A DNA stretch of 47,152 nt from Streptomyces scabichelini. GTDB lineage: Bacteria > Actinomycetota > Actinomycetes > Streptomycetales > Streptomycetaceae. Below are positions 25,974 through 33,661 of the stretch, piece after piece. Location: NCBI RefSeq assembly GCF_011045015.1, contig NZ_JAAKZY010000066.1, forward strand, positions 1 to 47,152. The letters are read 5' to 3'. The notes beneath the pieces are model-generated. The model made no database searches. It was given only the letters and a program-made list of their open reading frames with translations, and was not told the DNA's origin. The stretch's first letter is position 1. Every line of letters begins with the position of its first letter. The position numbers and the translations under genes were made by a program.

Positions 25974-26794
25974 GCGATCCCCCTCGCGGCAAGGAATTCG
26001 GCGGTGTTGAGGAAGGCGCGGCGGCCCTCCGGTGAGGCCTCCCACAGCGGGTCGCCTGGCGGGGTGGCCTCGGCGCGCCAGGCCAGCACCTCCAGCGGGG
26101 TGCTGGTGTAGTCGGCGCGCGGGTCGGCCGGGTGCGGCACGTTGGCGAGCAGCACCGTGACGTCCTGCTCGGCCCGGAGCGTCACGCTCGCGCCAGGACC
26201 GGCCGAGCCGGTGAAGTCGAGGGCGCCGTCGTCGCGTACCTCCACGCCCTGGAAGAAGGACAGCGACGGCGGCAGATCCCGGGCCGTCAGGCCGTTCTTC
26301 GCGGCGGCCAGCTTGAACAGCTCGCGCCCGGCGGGGGACGCGGACTGCGGCGTCCCGTCCCCGTACCGCTCCGTGTTCCGTACGAGGGTGGAGGTGCCGC
26401 ACAGCGCGTCGTGCCGTCCGGAGGTGTCGGCGACCACCGAGGCGAGGACGCGGCCCTGGTCGGAGAGGAGCAGCCGGTCCTCGCCGAGGTAGGCGTTCCA
26501 CTGCACCTTGACCGTGTCCGCCACGTTCAGGCGCTCCCAGGGCCGGTCGGCGGCGAACAGCAGGAGATGCGCGCAGGCGTCGCCCCTGAGGTCGGTCAGC
26601 CGCAGCTCCGTGCCGCGGGCCAGCACCCTGTGCGTGTAGTTGCCGCCCGCCACCGTCTCCGCCCACACCAGATGGCCCGCCTCGCAGGGCGGTGCGGGCC
26701 AGTCGCTCGCCGGGACTACGGGCATGGCCTCGGCGCTGGTGCCTTCCTGGGCCCTGGCGTGGGCCCGGGCTCCGTACGTGGTCGCTGTCGCCAT
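25970..26794 (-). CDS. DUF1989 protein, carboxyguanidine deiminase subunit candidate (UAAP1 type)
   Basis: A 274-residue paralogue of the next gene (urea-amidolyase-associated protein 1 type), with an N-terminal extension. It shares DLRGDACAHLLLFAADRPWE, SGRHDALCGTSTL and the C-terminal LRAEQDVTVLLANVPHP. It probably forms the heteromeric deiminase with the downstream protein. ATG 26792-26794 follows GGAGGT with a six-base spacer. An in-frame ATG at 26825-26827 would add 11 residues but has no ribosome site. It is first in the operon, 55 bases downstream of a perfect 22 bp palindrome. Confidence 0.88.
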   Translation of the reverse strand: MATATTYGARAHARAQEGTSAEAMPVVPASDWPAPPCEAGHLVWAETVAGGNYTHRVLARGTELRLTDLRGDACAHLLLFAADRPWERLNVADTVKVQWNAYLGEDRLLLSDQGRVLASVVADTSGRHDALCGTSTLVRNTERYGDGTPQSASPAGRELFKLAAAKNGLTARDLPPSLSFFQGVEVRDDGALDFTGSAGPGASVTLRAEQDVTVLLANVPHPADPRADYTSTPLEVLAWRAEATPPGDPLWEASPEGRRAFLNTAEFLAARGIA

Positions 26795-26848
26795 CGCTGG
26801 ACCTCCGGCTCGGCAGTGGTCGGTCATTTCGGTCTGTCGGTGTACGTC

Positions 26849-26870
26849 ATTTCTGTCGCCCGACAGAAAT
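26849..26870. promoter_or_regulatory. TetR-type operator in the divergent guanidine/urea promoter region
   Basis: ATTTCTGTCG-CC-CGACAGAAAT is a perfect 22 bp palindrome between the minus-strand operon and the tetR gene. A closely related site, sharing also the flanking TTAGG, lies in front of the APC permease at 35251-35272. Confidence 0.75.
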
Positions 26871-26970
26871 TAGGAGCCCGGCGGGTCGGCGCCGTTGCCC
26901 GGGCGTTGCGGCGCGGTTACCGATGGCTCACCGAGATCGGCGTCCGGGGCCGTGTGCGAGGATCGAACGC

Positions 26971-27594
26971 ATGGGGACCAGCGGACGACGAGTGGGCAGG
27001 CCGCGCGCCGAGCGGCGGCCGGACAGTGGTCTCTCGGTGCGCGACGAACTCCTCACGGCCGCCGCGGAGTTGTTCACGACGCGTGGGTACGCGGCCACGA
27101 CCACCCGTGCCGTCGCCGAGCGGGCGGGCATGCGTCAGGCGTCCATGTACCACTACGTCTCCGGCAAGGAGGACCTCCTCGCCGAGCTCCTGGAGTCCAC
27201 CGTCACGCCCTCGCTGGCCTACGCACGGCAGCTCCTCGCCGAGGACATGACTCCGGCGGAGGACCGGCTGTGGGACCTGTGCCGCACGGACGTCGAGCTG
27301 CTCTGCGGCGGTCCGCACAACCTCGGCGGCCTTTATCTGCTGCCCGAGGTGCGCGCCGAACGCTTCGCCGGCTTTCATGCCGTACGGGCCGAACTCAAGG
27401 ACGCCTACCGGCAGTTGCTCGCCGCGACCGCGGCGGGCGGCGCGCTCGCCAAGACTGAGCTGGATCTGCGGACGGATCTGGTCTTCGGTCTGATCGAGGG
27501 TGTCATCCTGGTCCACCGATCCGATCCCGACCGGCCCGTCTCGGCGTTCGCCGAGGCCACCGCGGACGCGGCTCTGCGGATCGCGGGGATCTGA
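26971..27594 (+). CDS. TetR-family transcriptional regulator
   Basis: A 207-residue regulator. The N-terminal HTH spans about 22-65 (LLTAAAELFTTRGYAATTTR, then VAERAGMRQASMYHYVSGKE). The ligand-binding helical domain follows. It is divergent from the DUF1989/carboxylase operon and is the obvious candidate to bind the palindrome at 26849. The start is ATG 26971; GAGGAT at 26958-26963 lies seven bases upstream and no ribosome site is visible, so it may be leaderless. A hairpin terminator follows. The inducer is likely guanidine, urea or a pathway intermediate (inference). Confidence 0.92.
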   Translation: MGTSGRRVGRPRAERRPDSGLSVRDELLTAAAELFTTRGYAATTTRAVAERAGMRQASMYHYVSGKEDLLAELLESTVTPSLAYARQLLAEDMTPAEDRLWDLCRTDVELLCGGPHNLGGLYLLPEVRAERFAGFHAVRAELKDAYRQLLAATAAGGALAKTELDLRTDLVFGLIEGVILVHRSDPDRPVSAFAEATADAALRIAGI

Positions 27595-27899
27595 GCCGGG
27601 ACCCCTCAGCGCGCCCTACGGGCCGGGTCTCGCCCCTTCTGACGAGGGGTTTTCGTGTGCTCGTACGCAGTTACGCATCGTGTTCGAATGGCTTCCGAGC
27701 GTGCAAATGGGGCCGAGATTACTCCTGTCGCCAGGGCGATTTCAGGTGCTTGCTGAATATGACTCAGCGATGATCCGGTCGGACTAAGCTCGCCCGCGGC
27801 GCACCGAGTTGCGGTGTATTCGTGCGCTTGTTCCCCAATGTTCTGAAGATCCATAGAACTCCCCCCAAATCCCCAGCCGATTTGTCTTAGAGGGCATAC
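27595..27899. other. intergenic region between tetR and rarA
   Basis: This 305-base gap starts with a small terminator (27633-27653). The remainder is noticeably less GC-rich than its surroundings and probably holds the rarA promoter; TAAGCT at 27785-27790 is a possible -10 box without a convincing -35. No gene is seen. AGAGGG at about 27888 serves as the rarA ribosome site. Confidence 0.5.
27633..27653 (+). terminator. small terminator after tetR
   Basis: CCCCT (27633-27637) pairs with AGGGG (27645-27649) around TCTGACG, followed by four T. It ends the tetR transcript before the conservon. Confidence 0.6.
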
Positions 27900-29540
27900 A
27901 TGGTGAGTGTTCAATCGCCTCCCGGTGGCCGTGAACTTCCCTACGCGCGCGTGCTGTTGCTGCCGGCCATACTGATGGCCGCGGCGACCGGGGCCGCCGT
28001 CGCCGCCGTGACGGAACCGGCCCGAATCGCTGTCGGCTGGTGCGGAGCCATCGCGACGCTGCTGGTGATCGCGACCGCCGCCGAGGCGGTCCGCCGCGGC
28101 CGTGTCATCCGAGCCGTCCGCGCGGAACTCGCGCACCGGACGGCCTTTCTGGAACAGCGCATCGCCGCCCATGACGACCAGATCGTCCACCTCGGCAAGG
28201 AGTTGCTGCCCGCCGCGCTGTATCGGCTGCGCGGCGGCGATTCCCCCGACGAGTCGATCCGCCAAGTCGTCGACGCCGACCCCGCCTACCGTGAACTCCC
28301 CAACTCCCAGCGCGAGTTGTTGCGCATCATGCTGGCGATCGTGGACCACGAGGAAGCGATGCGCGACTCCTCGCAGCGCGCCTTCGTCAACATCGCCCGA
28401 CGCGTCCAGGCGATCGTCCACCAGCAGAACAAGGAACTGCGCGAGATGGAGGAGGACCACGGGCGCAACCCCGAGGTCTTCGACGACCTGCTGCGCATCG
28501 ACCACGGCACCGCACTGATCGGCCGCCTCGCCGACTCCATCTCCGTGCTCGGCGGCTCCCGCCCGGGCCGCGTGTGGCCCAAGCCCGTACCGCTCTACAG
28601 CGTGCTGCGCGGTTCCATGTCACGGATCCTGGAGTACCGGCGCATCGAGCTGCACTCGATCGCCAAGGTCAACGTCAACGGCCCGTCCGTCGAACCCGTC
28701 ATCCACGCCGCCGCCGAACTCCTCGACAACGCCACGCGCTACTCGCCGCCGCAGACCAAGGTGCACGTCACCGCCGTCGAGGTGCAGACCGGCGTCGCCA
28801 TCGAGATCGAGGACGGCGGCGTCAGCCTCAGCGAGGAAGCACGCAAGCGGGCCGAGGGCATGCTCGCCAAGGCCCAGGCCGGTATCGACCTCAACGACCT
28901 CGGCGAGACGCCGCGGCTCGGCATGGCCGTCGTCGGCCGGCTCACGCAGATGTACAAGATGCAGGTCTCGCTGCGGCAGTCCGCGTACGGCGGTGTCCGC
29001 GCCGTGATCGTCGTACCCCGCGACATGCTCACCGAGGAATCCGTCCCCGCCCCCGGCCTCGCCCACGGCATCGGTGCCTCCTCCGTGCCCAAGGTGGACT
29101 TCGGCGGTGTCGAGGGACCGGAGCGCAAGCCCAAGCGGCGCCGTCCCACCACAGGACCCCGCATCCCCGACTCGGTGGCCGCGATGGAGGACGACGTCCC
29201 CGAGGTGACCGAGTGGACGGCGAACGGCCTGCCGCAGCGCCGCAGCCGGGTCAAGATCCCCTTCAGCCAGCGGATCGCCGAGGCCCGGGCCGCCGAAGCG
29301 GAGGCGGAGGCTGCGCGCAAGGCCGGCCGCCCCGTCATCGACTGGTCCGCCTCCTCCACCGCGGCGCGGCCCGCCCCGAAGAAGGAGGAGCCCGAACCCG
29401 GGCTGTGGGTCGAGGCGTTCATGGCCGGCCTCAAGGGCGGAAACGACGACCAGGACGGCCAGGACGGCAAGGACAAGACACCAGGCGCGACGAACACTCC
29501 GGCCCCTGCGGAGGCCGACGACGAGGGGGACCTCAAGTGA
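27900..29540 (+). CDS. rarA: conservon sensor-kinase-like membrane protein (RarA/CvnA type)
   Basis: A 546-residue protein with two membrane helices (about 17-36 and 44-61), a helical dimerisation region and an HATPase fold: N box HAAAELLDNATRYSPP (about 262-277) and G1 box EIEDGGVSL. No classical H-box with a phosphorylatable His context is apparent, as in conservon kinases. The C-terminal ~190 residues are Pro/Ala/Glu rich and probably disordered. First gene of a five-gene conservon whose order (kinase, roadblock, DUF742, GTPase, P450) matches rarABCDE (cvn9) of S. coelicolor, which affects aerial development. It overlaps rarB by GTGA. Confidence 0.9.
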   Translation: MVSVQSPPGGRELPYARVLLLPAILMAAATGAAVAAVTEPARIAVGWCGAIATLLVIATAAEAVRRGRVIRAVRAELAHRTAFLEQRIAAHDDQIVHLGKELLPAALYRLRGGDSPDESIRQVVDADPAYRELPNSQRELLRIMLAIVDHEEAMRDSSQRAFVNIARRVQAIVHQQNKELREMEEDHGRNPEVFDDLLRIDHGTALIGRLADSISVLGGSRPGRVWPKPVPLYSVLRGSMSRILEYRRIELHSIAKVNVNGPSVEPVIHAAAELLDNATRYSPPQTKVHVTAVEVQTGVAIEIEDGGVSLSEEARKRAEGMLAKAQAGIDLNDLGETPRLGMAVVGRLTQMYKMQVSLRQSAYGGVRAVIVVPRDMLTEESVPAPGLAHGIGASSVPKVDFGGVEGPERKPKRRRPTTGPRIPDSVAAMEDDVPEVTEWTANGLPQRRSRVKIPFSQRIAEARAAEAEAEAARKAGRPVIDWSASSTAARPAPKKEEPEPGLWVEAFMAGLKGGNDDQDGQDGKDKTPGATNTPAPAEADDEGDLK

Positions 29541-29944
29541 TCCAGCAGCGAGCCAACTTCGACTGGATGCTCAAGGAGCTGTCCGACGGGGTGCACGGGA
29601 CCCGGCAGGTCGTCGTGCTCTCTGCCGACGGCCTGCGCATCGCCCGGTACGGCGGCGACCCCGACGCCGCCGACCGCATCGCCGCCGCCTGCGCCGGACT
29701 GCAGAGCCTGGCCGGGGCCGTCGCCACCGAGATCCCGGACACCGACGGCCGGATGCGGATGGTGATCATCGAGATCCACGGCGGCTACTTCTACATGATG
29801 GCCGCGGGCCCGGGCGCCTATCTCGCCGTGCTCGCGGACGAGACCGTGGACGCCGGGCTGATGAGCAACCGCATGCGCGACCTCGTCGTACGGATCGGCG
29901 CCCACCTGACGAGTCCGCCCCGGCGGAACGGGCAGGCCGTATGA
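29537..29944 (+). CDS. rarB: roadblock/LC7-domain conservon protein (RarB/CvnB type)
   Basis: A 135-residue roadblock/LC7 fold (NFDWMLKELSDGVHGTRQVV, with SADGLRIAR and the MMAAGPGAYLAVLAD strand). Such proteins act as GTPase-activating or scaffold partners of MglA-like GTPases. The start is GTG 29537 overlapping the rarA stop, and its stop overlaps the rarC ATG, so expression is coupled. It is expected to act on RarD at the membrane with RarA. Confidence 0.92.
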   Translation: MIQQRANFDWMLKELSDGVHGTRQVVVLSADGLRIARYGGDPDAADRIAAACAGLQSLAGAVATEIPDTDGRMRMVIIEIHGGYFYMMAAGPGAYLAVLADETVDAGLMSNRMRDLVVRIGAHLTSPPRRNGQAV

Positions 29945-30387
29945 CTCCTCCGCAACGACGACGGCGCTTCCCCAAGGAACCGCCGGAACACGTCCCCGAG
30001 AAGATCCCGGAGGGGATCTCTGCGGATGCCCCGGCGGCAGGAGCGGGGCAGGGCGAGGTGCCCCACCCGGGCAGGCTGTACATCCTCACCGGCCAGGTCG
30101 AGGACGGTGATCGTGCCCCGCTCGACCTGGTGACCCTGATCGTGGCGAGCGCCGACACGCCGCCCACCGCCCAGCCGGAACATTCGGCACTGCTCCAGCT
30201 CTGCAAGACCCCTCTGTCCGTGGCCGAACTCTCGGCCTATCTCAATCTGCCGTTCAGCGTCGTGACCGTACTGCTGACCGAGCTGCTGACGGCTGAACTG
30301 GTACAGGCGCGCGCCCCGATCGTCCGCTCGGAGCTGCCCGACCGTTCCCTCCTCGAAGCGGTGATGCATGGACTTCAAAAGCTCTGA
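29941..30387 (+). CDS. rarC: DUF742 conservon protein (RarC/CvnC type)
   Basis: A 148-residue DUF742 protein. The disordered Pro-rich N terminus (about 1-40) is followed by the conserved RLYILTGQVEDGDRAPLDLV entry and a winged-helix-like core (LLQLCKTPLSVAELSAYLNL). The ATG overlaps rarB (ATGA), and the gene overlaps the start of rarD by 20 bases. A DNA- or protein-binding role is plausible but not shown by the sequence. Confidence 0.9.
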   Translation: MTPPQRRRRFPKEPPEHVPEKIPEGISADAPAAGAGQGEVPHPGRLYILTGQVEDGDRAPLDLVTLIVASADTPPTAQPEHSALLQLCKTPLSVAELSAYLNLPFSVVTVLLTELLTAELVQARAPIVRSELPDRSLLEAVMHGLQKL

Positions 30388-30988
30388 CACCATCACGGGC
30401 CCTCGCGCCGAGGACCATCTTCCGCACACGGCGCAAGCCGCCGTGAAGATCGTGATCGTGGGTGGTTTCGGGGTCGGCAAGACGACGATGGTGGGCTCCG
30501 TCAGCGAGATCAGGCCGCTGACCACGGAGGAGACCATGACGCAGGCCGGCGTCGGAGTCGACGACAACTACGGCTCGGACAGCAAGACGGCCACCACCGT
30601 CGCCATGGACTTCGGCCGCATCAGCATCACCGAACAGCTGGTGCTGTACCTGTTCGGCACACCGGGCCAGGAGCGCTTCTGGTTCCTGTGGAACGGCCTG
30701 TTCGAGGGTGCCCTGGGCGCGGTCGTACTGATCGACACCCGCCGCCTCGAAGTCAGCTTCGACGTCATCGGCCGCCTGGAGGAGCGCGGTGTGCCGTTCG
30801 TCGTCGCCGTCAACGACTTCCCGGACGCGCCCCGTTACCCCATGGACGACCTGCGCTCGGCGCTCGATCTCCCCGAGGAGATCCCGATCGTGAAGTGCGA
30901 CGCGCGCCGCAGGGCCTCCAGCCGTGACGTCCTGATGACCCTGATGCGGTTCCTGCACTCGATCGCCATGGCCTCCGCGTCCGCCTGA
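30368..30988 (+). CDS. rarD: small Ras/MglA-like GTPase of the conservon (RarD/CvnD type)
   Basis: A 206-residue GTPase. The P loop is GGFGVGKTT at 32-40 and the G3 motif is GTPGQERF at 97-104. The G4 motif is replaced by VNDF near 148-151 instead of NKxD, as is usual for this family. It is the switch of the conservon complex with the roadblock partner RarB. The ATG lies within the 3' end of rarC, so translation is coupled. A 103-base gap with two AGACAGACATC repeats (31008-31018, 31027-31037) follows before rarE. Confidence 0.93.
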   Translation: MDFKSSDTITGPRAEDHLPHTAQAAVKIVIVGGFGVGKTTMVGSVSEIRPLTTEETMTQAGVGVDDNYGSDSKTATTVAMDFGRISITEQLVLYLFGTPGQERFWFLWNGLFEGALGAVVLIDTRRLEVSFDVIGRLEERGVPFVVAVNDFPDAPRYPMDDLRSALDLPEEIPIVKCDARRRASSRDVLMTLMRFLHSIAMASASA

Positions 30989-31091
30989 CCCCGCCCGTCA
31001 ACTCCCCAGACAGACATCAACCCCCAAGACAGACATCGAAACCACGTCACCACATCTCCACTTCACCACTTCAGCTTCGAAAGCGACTGCC

Positions 31092-32615
31092 GTGACGCCT
31101 GAATCCCACTCCCCAACCGGCACGGACGACCCCACGCTCGGCCCGCCACCGGGCTGCCCCGCCCACGGTACGGGCCCCGGCGGACTGCGCCGCCTGTACG
31201 GACCCGAGGCGGAGGACCTGGGAGCCCTGTACGAGAAACTGCGCGCCGAACACGGTGCGGTGGCCCCCGCACTGCTCCACAACGACGTGCCGATCTGGGT
31301 GGTGCTCGGCCACACCGAGAACCTGCACATGGTGCGCACGCCCTCGCAGTACTGCCGCGACAGCCGCATCTGGACCGCCGTCCGGGACGGCACGGCCGGG
31401 CCCGACCACCCGCTGATGCCCCTCTTCGCCTGGCAGCCCATCTGTGCCATGGCCGAGGGCGACGAGCACCTGCGGCTGCGTGGCGCGGTCACCGGCGCCA
31501 TGTCGACCATCGACCACCGCGGTATCCGCCGCTACATCAACCGCTCGACGCAGCTCCTGGTCAACCGCTTCTGCGAGGAGGGCAGCGCCGACCTGGTGAG
31601 CCAGTTCGCCGAGCACCTCCCGATGGCCGTGCTGTGCGAGATCCTCGGCATGCCCGAGGAGTACAACGACCGCATCGTGCACGCCGCCCGCGACTTGATC
31701 AAGGGCACTGAGACTGCGATCGCCAGCAACGAGTACCTCATGAGCGTGCTGACGCGGCTCACCGTCCGCAGCCGCGCCCATCCCCAGGAGGACTTCACCA
31801 GCCACCTCATCAAGCACCCGGCAAGGCTCACCGACGACGAGGTGGCCCAGCACCTGCGCCTCGTGCTGTGCGCCGCCTACGAGGCCACCGCCAACCTCAT
31901 CGCCAACGTACTGCGCATGGTGCTCACCGACCCGCGCTTCCGCGCCCAGCTCAACGGCGGCCAGATGACGGTGCCCGAGGCGGTCGAGCAGTCCCTGTGG
32001 GACGAGCCGCCGTTCAGTGCCGTCCTGGGCTACTTCGCCAAGCAGGAAACCGAGTTGGGCGGCCAGCGCATCCGCAAGGGCGACGGACTGCTGCTCGGAA
32101 TGGCACCGGGCAACGTCGACCCGCGCGTCCGCCCGGACCTCACGGCGAACATGCAGGGCAACCGCTCGCACCTCGCCTTCAGTGGCGGCCCCCACGAGTG
32201 CCCGGGCCAGGACATCGGCCGCGCCATCGCCGACGTCGGCGTCGACGCGCTCCTCATGCGACTGCCGGACGTCCAACTCGCCTGCGAGGAACACGAGTTG
32301 CGCTGGACGGCGTCCATCTCGTCCCGGCATCTGGTGGAACTCCCGGTCACGTTCGCGCCGAAACCGGCGCAGGACGTCATGCAGCGGCCCGGAGCGCATC
32401 CCGCTCCGCAGCCCCGCCCGGACTGGCAGGTCACCACACCGGCCCCGAGTTCCGAACCCGCCCCGGCAGCGCGGCCGACGGCACCCGAGCCGGAGCCGAC
32501 GGCTGCCCGGCGCGAACTCGCCTCGGCCCAGCCTCAGCCCGCGGCTCCGGCTGCCGTGCCGGAGCGCAGGCTCGGCGCCTGGCGGCGCTTCGTACGCTGG
32601 TGGCGCGGTTACTGA
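31092..32615 (+). CDS. rarE: cytochrome P450, CYP157-like, lacking the ExxR motif
   Basis: A 507-residue P450. The heme-binding loop is FSGGPHECPG with axial Cys370. The I helix reads CAAYEATAN (260-268) instead of AGxDT, and the K helix has EQSLW at 299-303 where nearly all P450s have ExxR. Loss of ExxR with an EQSLW-like replacement is the known hallmark of the CYP157 family in Streptomyces conservons. The ~85-residue Pro/Ala-rich C-terminal extension is unusual. The start is GTG 31092. The stop overlaps the end of the convergent pseudouridine synthase gene. The substrate is unknown and catalysis is uncertain. Confidence 0.9.
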   Translation: MTPESHSPTGTDDPTLGPPPGCPAHGTGPGGLRRLYGPEAEDLGALYEKLRAEHGAVAPALLHNDVPIWVVLGHTENLHMVRTPSQYCRDSRIWTAVRDGTAGPDHPLMPLFAWQPICAMAEGDEHLRLRGAVTGAMSTIDHRGIRRYINRSTQLLVNRFCEEGSADLVSQFAEHLPMAVLCEILGMPEEYNDRIVHAARDLIKGTETAIASNEYLMSVLTRLTVRSRAHPQEDFTSHLIKHPARLTDDEVAQHLRLVLCAAYEATANLIANVLRMVLTDPRFRAQLNGGQMTVPEAVEQSLWDEPPFSAVLGYFAKQETELGGQRIRKGDGLLLGMAPGNVDPRVRPDLTANMQGNRSHLAFSGGPHECPGQDIGRAIADVGVDALLMRLPDVQLACEEHELRWTASISSRHLVELPVTFAPKPAQDVMQRPGAHPAPQPRPDWQVTTPAPSSEPAPAARPTAPEPEPTAARRELASAQPQPAAPAAVPERRLGAWRRFVRWWRGY

Positions 32616-33577
32616 CCCGACCCGCCCGGGCCGCCGGCGGCCCAGTCCTCGTACGCGGACCACGCCTCCAGCGTTCGTCCGCTCACGAACGAGTGCTTTC
32701 GCCCCGTGACCGGATCGGTGAACTCCAGTACCCGCGCCAGCAGTTGGAGCGGGCGCCGGAAGTCACCGGCCGGCACGGGGCCCGTCACGACCGGGTAGAG
32801 GGGGTCGCCGAGGATCGGCACACCCAGCGCGTTCATGTGCACCCGCAGCTGGTGGGTCTGCCCGGTGCTGGGAACCAGCCGGTAACGCGCGCGGTCCTCC
32901 CGCTGCCCGACCAGCTGGATCCGGCTCACGGCGTTCGGCTCGCCCGGCACCTCCCGCGCGGCCATCACCCCGCGCTCCTTCTCGATCCGACTGCGCACGG
33001 TGCGGGGCAGCACCAGCGACTCCCGGTACGGCGCCACGGCCTCGTACTCCTTGCGTACGAGCCGGTCGCGGAACAGCGACTGATACGCGCCACGCTCCTC
33101 GGGCCGCACCGTGAACAGCACAAGCCCGGCCGTGAGCCGGTCCAGCCGGTGAGCGGCCCCGAGCGTCGGAATGCCCAGCTCCCGCCGCAGCCGCGCGAGA
33201 GCCGTCTGGGCGACATGGCTGCCGCGCGGCGTCGTGGCGAGGAAGTGCGGCTTGTCGGCCACGACGATGTGCTCGTCGCGATACACGATGCCGAGGTCGA
33301 AGGGCACGGGCTCCTCGTCGGGCAGTTCCCGGTGGAACCACACGAACAACCCCGGCACGTACGCCGCGTCGGCCGCCACCGGCAGCCCGTCCTCACCGAC
33401 GATCAGCCCCGCGTCGAGCATCCCGTCGATCACCCCGGCCCCCACCGCGAGCCGCTCCACCAGATGCTCCCGCACGGTGCCCCACGACCCCTCCACGGGC
33501 AGCCGGACCCGCACCGGATCCACCCCCTCACGCTGTGGCAGGGGAGCGGGCGGAATCCGGGTCGTCCTACGTCTCAC
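32609..33577 (-). CDS. RluA-family pseudouridine synthase
   Basis: A 322-residue RNA-modifying enzyme. The RluA catalytic motif HRLDRLTAGL holds the nucleophile Asp. The supporting motifs DKPHFLATTP and STGQTHQLRVHMNALG are intact. An N-terminal extension of about 90 residues precedes the catalytic domain, and no clear S4 domain is seen. GTG start at 33575-33577. It is convergent with rarE, sharing a few bases at the stops. The target uridine cannot be told from sequence. Confidence 0.92.
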   Translation of the reverse strand: MRRRTTRIPPAPLPQREGVDPVRVRLPVEGSWGTVREHLVERLAVGAGVIDGMLDAGLIVGEDGLPVAADAAYVPGLFVWFHRELPDEEPVPFDLGIVYRDEHIVVADKPHFLATTPRGSHVAQTALARLRRELGIPTLGAAHRLDRLTAGLVLFTVRPEERGAYQSLFRDRLVRKEYEAVAPYRESLVLPRTVRSRIEKERGVMAAREVPGEPNAVSRIQLVGQREDRARYRLVPSTGQTHQLRVHMNALGVPILGDPLYPVVTGPVPAGDFRRPLQLLARVLEFTDPVTGRKHSFVSGRTLEAWSAYEDWAAGGPGGSGQ

Positions 33578-33661
33578 CTGGTCAAGGGTACGCAGAGGCC
33601 TCGTCAGGCGGTCAGGCAGCCAGACGTCAACAGGCGGGCAGGCAGCCAGGAGGCCACGCGG

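Noticed and set aside
26834..26856. TGTCGGTG upstream of tetR as a PafBC-type promoter
   Set aside because: The -35 part fits, but the -10 position reads TTCTGT and belongs to the TetR-type palindrome.
26795..26880. Guanidine (ykkC-type) riboswitch before the carboxylase operon
   Set aside because: The leader is only about 55 bases long between operator and start and lacks the conserved motifs.
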